This document shows positions 1 through 6,369 of a stretch of DNA of 6,465 bases, piece after piece. The stretch spans positions 1 to 6,465 of the forward strand of contig JASLGV010000036.1 in assembly GCA_030149995.1 (NCBI GenBank), written 5' to 3'. Numbering within the stretch: the first letter of the stretch is position 1; every line of letters starts with the position of its first letter. The notes beneath the pieces were generated by a model that ran no database searches, was not told where the DNA came from, and was given only the letters and a program-made list of their open reading frames with translations. The position numbers and the translations under genes were made by a program. This DNA is from Pedobacter sp. (GTDB lineage: Bacteria; Bacteroidota; Bacteroidia; Sphingobacteriales; Sphingobacteriaceae).

Positions 1-147
1 CTCGAAAAGGAGGGCGTTGCAGTGAGTGAGATGCTCAAATTGCAACAAAAGAAAATTGAAGAGCTGACTATAATTCTTATCAATCAAAATAAACGTTTAA
101 GAAAGCTTGAAAATAAAAGAAGCTTAAATAAATTAAAAGATGAGTAA
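1..147 (+). CDS. C-terminal fragment of a tail-fibre-like surface protein (5' end outside window)
   Basis: The reading frame is open from base 1 and ends at TAA 145-147, giving 48 residues of a gene that starts upstream. It was identified by alignment with the ends of the next two proteins: its KEGVAVSEM...KKIEELTIILI stretch matches KNGLDLGKT...KKLEELTLILI in the gene at 985-1779 and ETNGVDLGEM...QKVEELTLYLI in the gene at 140-988. After this the chain is a charged, leucine-spaced helix rich in Lys, Gln, Asn and Arg, probably a coiled coil, as in its paralogues. Its last codons overlap the next ATG by 8 bases (140-147), which suggests translational coupling and one operon. Function is unknown; by analogy with its paralogues it would be an exported surface protein. 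The fragment shows neither an N-terminus nor a signal peptide. Confidence 0.85.
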   Translation, partial: LEKEGVAVSEMLKLQQKKIEELTIILINQNKRLRKLENKRSLNKLKDE

Positions 148-988
148 AATCAAACTAACTGTTTTATTACTTCTTCCTGCTTTAGCAGGAATGGCACAAC
201 AACAAGAGATACTGAGTCCTCTAAAAATCAAATCGGACGGTATAAGCTCCAGTGAGATGCACATGTACAAGCTTAATAATATTCATTACTTTAACTTATC
301 TGTTGACAACAACGGATTTGGTATATACGACAGCGAGCGTAATTCTTATCCTTTTAATATTAACAATGGAGGAAATGTTGGTATAGGTACTATGCAACCG
401 GATAATGCACAGGGTTGGAAACGGGTATTAGATGTATATGGGGATGTTCACGCAAAATTATTGGTTCGATCAGACCAGATAAAAACCGGAATTTTTTCAA
501 ATCAGATCTGGGGAGACAGGCCTGTAGGCAGAATTGGAACGGAGAGCGCGCATGATCTGTTTTTAATGGCGGGCTACGGCAATACAGTTATGACTTTAAC
601 TACTGATCGTTATGTAGGTATTGGAACAACTACTCCCACCGAAAAGCTTTCTGTAAACGGTAAAATCCGTGCCCACGAAATTAAGGTAGAAACCAGCAAC
701 TGGCCGGATTATGTTTTTGCCGACGATTATAAACTGCCCTCTTTAAAGGAAACCGCATTGTTTATTCAAGCAAATAAGCACCTTACTGGGATGCCTACGG
801 CAAAAGAAGTAGAAACCAATGGGGTGGATCTGGGCGAGATGAATAAGAAATTATTGCAAAAGGTAGAAGAACTTACACTTTATCTGATCGAGAAAGATAA
901 GCAGATCTTAACACAGCAACAAGACATTGCGGAACAAAAGAAGCGTCTTGATTATATTGAAAAAAAATTAAATAGTATTCTTAAATGA
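140..988 (+). CDS. secreted tail-fibre-like protein with two VGIGT repeats and C-terminal coiled coil
   Basis: This 282-residue protein has a Sec-type signal peptide (basic SKIK, hydrophobic LTVLLLLPALAG, probable cleavage after MA at residue 19), so it should leave the cytoplasm. After a poorly recognised N-terminal region come two beta-rich repeats beginning NVGIGT (79-84) and YVGIGT (158-163). Between them WGDRPVGRIGTESAHDL (124-140) and a YGNTVMTLTTD segment resemble segments seen in Bacteroidota tail-fibre-like proteins. Residues 166-193 form the conserved block PTEKLSVNGK to WPDYVF, followed by a 'KHLxxxP' stretch and a helical coiled coil (about 229-282). The usual KHLP is KHLT here (T216). 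ATG 140 is chosen because it precedes the signal peptide directly and overlaps the upstream stop; no Shine-Dalgarno motif is visible. I infer an oligomeric, probably trimeric, fibrous surface protein. No enzymatic motif is seen and its ligand is unknown. Confidence 0.85.
   Translation: MSKIKLTVLLLLPALAGMAQQQEILSPLKIKSDGISSSEMHMYKLNNIHYFNLSVDNNGFGIYDSERNSYPFNINNGGNVGIGTMQPDNAQGWKRVLDVYGDVHAKLLVRSDQIKTGIFSNQIWGDRPVGRIGTESAHDLFLMAGYGNTVMTLTTDRYVGIGTTTPTEKLSVNGKIRAHEIKVETSNWPDYVFADDYKLPSLKETALFIQANKHLTGMPTAKEVETNGVDLGEMNKKLLQKVEELTLYLIEKDKQILTQQQDIAEQKKRLDYIEKKLNSILK
611..718 (+). repeat. C-terminal module repeat, copy A (in gene 140-988)
   Basis: This codes for YVGIGTTT plus the 28-residue block from PTEKL to WPDYVF. 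It aligns without gaps to 1411-1518: 93 of 108 bases match by hand count, and 76 of 84 across the last 28 codons, where all eight differences are synonymous. It is a protein-level paralogous module and not a mobile repeat; no inverted repeats or target duplications flank it. Confidence 0.9.
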
Positions 989-1779
989 TAAGATATTTTA
1001 CACTTATTTTTATTATCCTTCAAATTATTTATCTGGATACAAAGTGCCAAACTTTTGATGGTTTTTTAGGTTCTAAAAGTTTAAGATGGAACAACGAACA
1101 AAAAGATTTTAACGCCCTGCCCAGGGGTGGTATAGACGATATGTCTATTAAACTTTGGGATAATTATTATGGGCCTTCAGCCCCCTCAAATTGGGGGTCT
1201 TTACTCGAAATAAGTGGAAAGATAGGTCACCTGGTTTCACAATTGTATTTCGAAGGAAATTGGGGTAGTTCAAGAATTAGCTACAGAAGTGCTTTTTATT
1301 CAGAAAATACCTGGTCGGATTGGAAATACTTGCTGGATTCAAAAAGTAATGTCGAATCTTCAGGTAATCTTTTAATCAGCGGAACCGGTAATCACTATTT
1401 TTCGCAAGGCAATGTAGGGATCGGTACCACTAACCCCACCGAAAAACTCTCCGTAAACGGCAAAATCCGTGCACACGAAATTAAAGTTGAAACCAGCAAC
1501 TGGCCCGATTATGTTTTTGAAGAAGATTACCCGTTGATAAGCCTTTCGGCACTTGAAAAATTTATAAAAGCGAATAAACACCTGCCAGAGGTACCTTCGG
1601 CTACTGAGATTGAAAAAAATGGCTTAGATTTGGGGAAAACACAAACGCTGTTTTTAAAGAAACTGGAAGAACTTACCTTGATTCTGATTGATAAGGATAA
1701 ACAATTGCAAAAGCAGCAGCAGGAACTGAACGAAGTAAAAGAACAACTCCGTTTGCTGTTTGAAAAGCAAAAACAGTAA
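985..1779 (+). CDS. secreted tail-fibre-like protein with pyocin-knob-like domain and C-terminal coiled coil
   Basis: This 264-residue paralogue of the preceding gene starts inside its stop codon (ATGA, 985-988), a classic coupled junction. The N-terminus is a hydrophobic signal sequence (YFTLIFIILQIIYL) ending near DTKCQ; Cys21 does not fit a normal lipobox because Lys precedes it, so lipidation is doubtful. Residues about 48-117 (GGIDDMS, then GPSAPSNWGSLLEISG, SQLYFEG, RSAFYSENTWSDWKYL) resemble the knob domain of phage and pyocin tail fibres, with its Q-x-Y strand and terminal W-x-x-W. One NVGIGT repeat (143-148) leads into the conserved block PTEKLSVNGK...WPDYVF (151-178), KHLPEVPSA (198-206) and a Gln/Lys-rich coiled coil (about 213-264). 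The knob in such proteins is commonly linked to receptor or glycan contact, but binding here is inference. It is probably an exported oligomeric fibre. Confidence 0.85.
   Translation: MIRYFTLIFIILQIIYLDTKCQTFDGFLGSKSLRWNNEQKDFNALPRGGIDDMSIKLWDNYYGPSAPSNWGSLLEISGKIGHLVSQLYFEGNWGSSRISYRSAFYSENTWSDWKYLLDSKSNVESSGNLLISGTGNHYFSQGNVGIGTTNPTEKLSVNGKIRAHEIKVETSNWPDYVFEEDYPLISLSALEKFIKANKHLPEVPSATEIEKNGLDLGKTQTLFLKKLEELTLILIDKDKQLQKQQQELNEVKEQLRLLFEKQKQ
1411..1518 (+). repeat. C-terminal module repeat, copy B (in gene 985-1779)
   Basis: This codes for NVGIGTTN plus the same 28-residue block, exactly 800 bases downstream of copy A. Similarity continues at protein level through the KHLP segment and into the coiled coil, with more amino-acid changes there. 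The longest identical DNA run in the pair is about 17 bases (gaaaccagcaactggcc), enough to be a possible local recombination tract. Confidence 0.9.
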
Positions 1780-1780
1780 C

Positions 1781-3217
1781 ATGATTTTTAACGAAGAGAA
1801 CATTGACCCGGATCTGATACACCGTCTTTCTAAGGAGCAGGCCTGGAGTTACCGGATCATACCGGTTAATGAACAGGAAGGAATATATAATTTTCTGTGT
1901 GATGAGAATTGCGCAGAAGAGGCTTTAAAAAATGAACTGGAAGTGGTACTGGGCAAGGACATCCAACTGCAAAGTATTAAAACATCGGAGATGGACCGAT
2001 TGCTGGCGACCTGGTATTATGCAGAAGAAAAAGGAACAGCAATTTCAGAAAAACAGCAGGTAATTCAGGCAGGTGAAGATTTTTTAACGGCTTTGATTAA
2101 TGAAGCCAGACGCTTAAAAAGCAGTGATATCCATATTGAATCTTACGAGAAAAAATGCAGGGTAAGAATCCGGATTGATGGGATGATGGTAGAAAGGTAC
2201 CAGATTGCACTTGCTGATTATCCCGCATTGGTAAATAAGATTAAAATTATGGCCAGTCTGGATATAGCAGAAAAACGTTTGCCTCAGGATGGCCGCATTC
2301 ATTATAAAGCTGCTGGGTTAACCTCTTTCGATATCAGGGTTTCTGTATTGCCCACGCTTCACGGAGAGAAAATTGTATTGCGTTTACTCAACAACAGCAG
2401 TACAGATATTGATTTAAATACTTTAGGCTTGTCGGCATTTGATATGTCGAACTATATGCAAGGAATACAAAGGCCCAATGGGATTATTCTCATCAGCGGC
2501 CCAACCGGATCGGGTAAAACAACCACTTTGTATGCAACGCTTAAACTGCTGAATAAATCAACCCGCAATATTTTAACCATTGAAGACCCGATTGAGTATA
2601 CTTTAGAAGGGATTAACCAGGTACAGCTGAAAGAAAGCATTGGGCTTGGTTTTGCATCTGCCTTACGGACTTTTTTACGCCAGGATCCGGATGTAATCAT
2701 GGTGGGGGAGATTCGTGATCCCGAAACCGCCAATATGGCCATCCGGGCAGCACTTACCGGACACCTGGTATTATCGACCATACATACCAATTCCGCTTGG
2801 GGAACGGTTTCCCGTTTAATGGATATGGGTATTCCGGGTTTTTTGGTGGCCAATACCTTAAATACAACGGTTGCCCAACGCTTATTGCGTTTGCTTTGTC
2901 CGCATTGTAAAGCAGAGACTGATTTTGACGAAAATACATATCCCAAACAATTTAAGGCTCCTTATAAGTTGCAAAAGCATTTTACAGCAAAAGGTTGCGG
3001 AGAATGTTACTATACTGGTTATAAAGGACGTAAAGCCGTTTATGAAGTTATTCCACTCGATGCTGAATTAGGTTTTGAAATCAAGCAAGGGAACATGTAT
3101 ATTGAGCCCTTATTAAAAACCAGAGAAATTAAAACGCTTTCAGAAAACGCTTTTGCCTTATTTGCCGCCGGAGAAACGTCGCTTGAAGAAATATTTCCAT
3201 TATTGTTATCCATCTAA
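1781..3217 (+). CDS. gspE: GspE/PilB-family secretion or pilus assembly ATPase
   Basis: This is a cytoplasmic hexameric ATPase that would power pseudopilus or pilus assembly. The 478-residue chain (from ATG 1781) has a short N-terminal MshEN/T2SSE_N-like domain (about 1-80), then the N2 domain with SSDIHIE (114-120), RVRIRIDG (127-134) and RLPQDGR (166-172). The catalytic domain has Walker A GPTGSGKT (240-247), Asp box IEDPIEY (267-273), Walker B DPDVIMVGEIRD with Glu310, and His box TGHLVLSTIHT (326-336, His335). The zinc tetracysteine motif is intact (Cys373, Cys376, Cys406, Cys409), as in GspE and PilB but not in PilT retraction ATPases. All motifs look functional. A TTG at 1760 would add seven residues but lies inside the upstream gene; ATG 1781, one base after that gene's stop, is the better start. 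The secretin gene follows with no gap. Confidence 0.95.
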   Translation: MIFNEENIDPDLIHRLSKEQAWSYRIIPVNEQEGIYNFLCDENCAEEALKNELEVVLGKDIQLQSIKTSEMDRLLATWYYAEEKGTAISEKQQVIQAGEDFLTALINEARRLKSSDIHIESYEKKCRVRIRIDGMMVERYQIALADYPALVNKIKIMASLDIAEKRLPQDGRIHYKAAGLTSFDIRVSVLPTLHGEKIVLRLLNNSSTDIDLNTLGLSAFDMSNYMQGIQRPNGIILISGPTGSGKTTTLYATLKLLNKSTRNILTIEDPIEYTLEGINQVQLKESIGLGFASALRTFLRQDPDVIMVGEIRDPETANMAIRAALTGHLVLSTIHTNSAWGTVSRLMDMGIPGFLVANTLNTTVAQRLLRLLCPHCKAETDFDENTYPKQFKAPYKLQKHFTAKGCGECYYTGYKGRKAVYEVIPLDAELGFEIKQGNMYIEPLLKTREIKTLSENAFALFAAGETSLEEIFPLLLSI

Positions 3218-5176
3218 ATGAAGAAAAAAATAAATAAACGCCCTTTCATTTTAATTATGTTGCTCTCTATTGTGTGTTGCTTAAACATGCAAACCTATGC
3301 GCAAAATACCAATGTAAATGAGCGTATAAAGCAGATTGAAGGAAGACTGAACAATCTTGCTGTAACCGTGCCGGGTTTAAACCAAAAGGTGCAGTTAGCC
3401 ATGTCTGGTGCTACGGCACAGGAATTTTTGAGAGCATTGGCACAGGCCAATAATCTCAATATCAACATAGATCCACAGCTGAACTTTAAGGTGTATAATA
3501 ATTTCAGGAATGAAACAGCCTTAAACATATTATTATTTTTATCAAAAGAGTACGATCTGGATATTAACCTGATCGGTTCTATTATGTCGGTTTCGAAAGT
3601 GGTTGTACCACGTACGGTAGCACCACCAAAGGAGGTTAAAATAACTTATAACCCCGCAAATGATTATCTCGGTTTTGAGTTAAATAACGATTCTCTTGCA
3701 TTGGTTGCCAAAAAGATTAGCCAGTTATCTTTGAAAAATGTAGTGGTTCCTGTCAATTTGTTATCCAGGCGCGTAAGTGGCTTTATTGCAGCAGCACCTT
3801 TTGAAACAGCACTGGAAAAACTGGGGTACGCCAATGATTTAAAACTTAATAAAACCAATGATCAGGTATATATCTTTCAGCCTCTTGCAGATGGAGAAGA
3901 ATTATACATTAATGGTGATAATACAACAGCTGTAAAGCGCAGTACAAAATCTATGCAGCCAGGTGGGGGTGGAGCTCCGGGAGGTTTTAACGTTTCTGGG
4001 CGCAGGGATGCCACAGGCGAAAAGATGATTAGTGTGGATGCGATGAATACACCCATTCTTGATCTGATTAAAACAGCATCAGCTGAAGCAGCAACCAATT
4101 ACTTTATTTATTCAGATATTAAAGGAAATGTAACTACTCACTTAACCAATATTACATACGATAATTTCTTGATGGCCCTGTTGCAGGGAACAGACTACAC
4201 TTACAAGAAGGACGGGGGGATTTACTTAATCGGCGACCGTAAGCTGGAAGGTTTACGGGCAAACCGTATCATACAGCTACAGCACCGTTCTATTGATACT
4301 GTACAGGTGATGATCCCCACAGAGTGGAAACGCAGCATTGAAATTAAAGAATTCAGAGAGCAAAATACGTTGCTTTTATCTGGTTCTGCTCCACAGGTTA
4401 GCGAGGTTGAAAACTTTATTAAACAGATAGACCGTGTGGTACCAATGGTTTTAATTGAAGTAACCCTGGTCGATGTTCGTAAAGGTAAAACAGTTAAAAC
4501 AGGTATAACTGCAGGCGTGTCTGATACCGTTAAAACGGGCGGTACCATTTTGCCGGGTATAGATTATACCTTTGGCTCTGGCTCTATTAATAGTCTACTA
4601 TCTAAGCTGGGCGGAAATAATTCTTTAAATCTGGGGCGGGTAACACCTAACTTTTATGTGAAACTAAATGCGCTCGAAAACAACAGCAATGTAGAAATTC
4701 GTTCGGTTCCTAAATTGGCTACTTTAAATGGGCATAAAGCTAATTTAAGTATTGGGAGTTCCCGTTTTTATAGTCAGCGTACACAAAATGTAATTCCATC
4801 ACTTAATGCACAGACCGTTGTAACCGAGCAGTTTACAGAAGTGAATGCGAACCTGGAAATAGACATCAGGCCTGTCGTGTCTGGAGATGATCAGGTAACA
4901 TTGAACATCATGGTGAATATATCTGATTTTATTGGCAATCCGCCGTTAAATTCACCACCACCAAAATCTAACAGTAAGTTCACTTCTATTATACGGGCTA
5001 AAAACGAAGATATGATTGTATTAGGAGGTCTTGAGCGTACCGAAAGCAGCGAATCGGCATCAGGTATTCCGCTTTTATCACGTATTCCTGTACTGAAATG
5101 GCTGTTTAGTAGTCGCGAAAAAGCAAATAATAAAGTCGTTACGCTGGTTTTTATTAAACCAACAATTATGTATTAA
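3218..5176 (+). CDS. gspD: GspD/PilQ-family outer-membrane secretin
   Basis: The 652-residue secretin would form the outer-membrane channel of the machine. A signal peptide (KKKINKRP, then ILIMLLSIVCCL, probable cleavage after TYA at residue 28) targets it to the periplasm. Three STN/N0-like stretches can be seen: about 57-127, about 155-222 (KKISQLSLKNVVVPVN, then a FETALEKL helix) and about 271-340 (ending GGIYLIGD). A Gly/Pro linker, PGGGGAPGG (248-256), separates the second from the third. Residues about 350-408 look like a ring-forming Secretin_N domain (NTLLLSGSAPQVSEVENFI). The C-terminal secretin domain has EIRSVPKLATLNGHKA (493-508), DMIVLGGL (598-605), GIPLLSRIPVLKWLF (616-630) and a terminal FIKPTI. 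No S-domain or pilotin-binding tail follows, and no lipobox is present. The ATG abuts the gspE stop at 3217. GspD versus PilQ cannot be decided from this gene alone. Confidence 0.93.
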   Translation: MKKKINKRPFILIMLLSIVCCLNMQTYAQNTNVNERIKQIEGRLNNLAVTVPGLNQKVQLAMSGATAQEFLRALAQANNLNINIDPQLNFKVYNNFRNETALNILLFLSKEYDLDINLIGSIMSVSKVVVPRTVAPPKEVKITYNPANDYLGFELNNDSLALVAKKISQLSLKNVVVPVNLLSRRVSGFIAAAPFETALEKLGYANDLKLNKTNDQVYIFQPLADGEELYINGDNTTAVKRSTKSMQPGGGGAPGGFNVSGRRDATGEKMISVDAMNTPILDLIKTASAEAATNYFIYSDIKGNVTTHLTNITYDNFLMALLQGTDYTYKKDGGIYLIGDRKLEGLRANRIIQLQHRSIDTVQVMIPTEWKRSIEIKEFREQNTLLLSGSAPQVSEVENFIKQIDRVVPMVLIEVTLVDVRKGKTVKTGITAGVSDTVKTGGTILPGIDYTFGSGSINSLLSKLGGNNSLNLGRVTPNFYVKLNALENNSNVEIRSVPKLATLNGHKANLSIGSSRFYSQRTQNVIPSLNAQTVVTEQFTEVNANLEIDIRPVVSGDDQVTLNIMVNISDFIGNPPLNSPPPKSNSKFTSIIRAKNEDMIVLGGLERTESSESASGIPLLSRIPVLKWLFSSREKANNKVVTLVFIKPTIMY

Positions 5177-6369
5177 TGTTATCAGCAGGAATAAATATTT
5201 GTTTAGGATTAGAGCTTAAATGGCTCACAGATCACATATTTAGCTGTCGGTTTAGTTTGTTAAGCAGGAATAAAAACAACCTGGACATTGAACAGAAACA
5301 CGTTGCAGAAGGTTCACTTTCTTCCATTCTTAGCAGTATACCGAAAAATTATCCTGTGGCACTGTCTTTAGGCGGGAAAGGTGTACTCAACAAACTGTTA
5401 CAAACAGAAGGAGCCCTTACTGAAGAACAATTGTTACAAAATGCATATCCGGGCGTAGACCTTAAAGACTTTTATTACCAGGTATTTCAAACTGAAAAAA
5501 GCGGTATGGTAAACATTGTACGCAAAAGTCTGGCCGATCCGGTTATCGATGTATTAAGCCGTGCTGGTTTAAAAATTTATAGCTTGAGTTTAGGGGTTAC
5601 GGTTACCGCGCAAATCTGGTCTCAACTGAATAGTTATGATTCAGAACTCCGTTTTGACGGACATTTATTCTCTTTTTCAGCACAAAAAGAACTGGCAGGT
5701 TACCAGCAGGATTCAGGTTTCAAAAGCCAGTTCCCGGTTAAGATTGGAAATGAGAAAATACCTGAAGAAAATATTGTGGCTTATGCTTCGGCTTTTCAAC
5801 TCATTTTATACGATCGCGTGGATCTGATAATTGCAAATGCGGATGAAGTAAACCTGGCATTCGAAAATTTTATAGACCGGCTTAAACTTAAAAAGCAAGG
5901 AGTGATTTTTATGTTTGTTATTTTCGTTGCCTTGCTTCTGAGCTTTTTGGTATTTAATTATTACAATACAGAAAATGCCCGTTTAAGTCGTATTGTAGGC
6001 AACCAGGCCACCCATGCAGATAATGCGGACTTACTAAAGCAGCAAATTGGAGAGCAGGAACACCTGTTAAAACAACTTGCGTGGAATGGTGGATACAACT
6101 ATGGTTACCTCCTCAATGAAATTGGTTCCTCAGTTCCCAAGCAACTAACACTTAAAAATGTTTTGATGAACGACTTTAAAACAGAGACGGAGAAACAGTA
6201 TATGCAACCCAATATAAAAATTACAGGTGTTACCAGTAATCTGGCCGCTGTAAATAACTGGATCTTTATTTTAAAGGAAAAGAGCTGGGTAAAAACAGTT
6301 AAGCTCTTACAATATCAGCAAAACACCGATGGCGACGATTATCAGTTTAACCTCTTAATAACGTATTAA
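5176..6369 (+). CDS. GspL-like (or fused PilM-PilN-like) inner-membrane platform protein
   Basis: This 397-residue bitopic protein has a large N-terminal region (1-240) with weak actin-like character: GINICLGLELKWL (5-17) recalls the GIDIG...K opening of PilM, and VALSLGGKGV (61-70) resembles its second beta-strand region. One transmembrane helix (about 242-262, FMFVIFVALLLSFLVF core) is followed by a helical, coiled-coil-prone stretch (264-302) and a C-terminal PilN/GspL-type ferredoxin-like domain (about 303-397), with IGSSVPKQLTLKNVLM and KITGVTSNLAAVNNWIFIL as its typical strand-helix pattern. In type II secretion GspL joins the GspE ATPase to the periplasmic platform; in type IV pili PilM and PilN do this as two proteins. 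Sequence similarity is weak, so the call rests on topology and its place after gspE and gspD. ATG 5176 overlaps the secretin stop by one base (TAATG); no ribosome-binding motif is visible. Confidence 0.72.
   Translation: MLSAGINICLGLELKWLTDHIFSCRFSLLSRNKNNLDIEQKHVAEGSLSSILSSIPKNYPVALSLGGKGVLNKLLQTEGALTEEQLLQNAYPGVDLKDFYYQVFQTEKSGMVNIVRKSLADPVIDVLSRAGLKIYSLSLGVTVTAQIWSQLNSYDSELRFDGHLFSFSAQKELAGYQQDSGFKSQFPVKIGNEKIPEENIVAYASAFQLILYDRVDLIIANADEVNLAFENFIDRLKLKKQGVIFMFVIFVALLLSFLVFNYYNTENARLSRIVGNQATHADNADLLKQQIGEQEHLLKQLAWNGGYNYGYLLNEIGSSVPKQLTLKNVLMNDFKTETEKQYMQPNIKITGVTSNLAAVNNWIFILKEKSWVKTVKLLQYQQNTDGDDYQFNLLITY

Noticed and set aside
960..967. Run of eight A bases near the end of the first full tail-fibre-like gene, as a possible slippage or phase-variation site
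   Set aside because: A/T runs of this length are common in AT-rich genomes, the run sits eight codons before the stop, and a slip would change only the last few residues and the overlap.
985..1050. Lipoprotein signal at Cys21 of the second full paralogue
   Set aside because: The residues before Cys (Asp-Thr-Lys) do not fit the lipobox, which needs a small residue at -1 and a hydrophobic residue at -3.
1..1779. Prophage or phage tail locus, because of the tail-fibre-like proteins
   Set aside because: These proteins have signal peptides, no other phage structural or lysis gene is visible, and the genes run straight into a secretion operon.
1760..1780. TTG at 1760 as start of the GspE gene, adding seven residues
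   Set aside because: The extra codons lie inside the preceding gene, are Lys/Asn/Ser filler with no family similarity, and ATG 1781 sits one base after the preceding stop, matching the other junctions.
2452..2946. 164-codon open frame on the minus strand within gspE
   Set aside because: It is antisense to the most conserved ATPase motifs, its product has no recognisable family and it starts and ends inside gspE, so it is a shadow of strong coding constraint.
3218..3310. Lipoprotein signal at Cys20/Cys21 in the secretin leader
   Set aside because: The context SIVCC has Val or Cys at -1 and no GAS residue; a normal cleavage after TYA further on fits better.
4222..4548. 108-codon minus-strand open frame within gspD
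   Set aside because: It is antisense to clear secretin coding sequence, with low-complexity Ser/Thr/Val content and no signal, context or family similarity.
4549..4574. Bacteroidota-type promoter-like pair TTTG (4549) and TACCTTTG (4567)
   Set aside because: The gap is about 14 bases where about 19-21 is usual, it lies in the middle of gspD with no gene start nearby, and such motifs arise by chance in AT-rich DNA.
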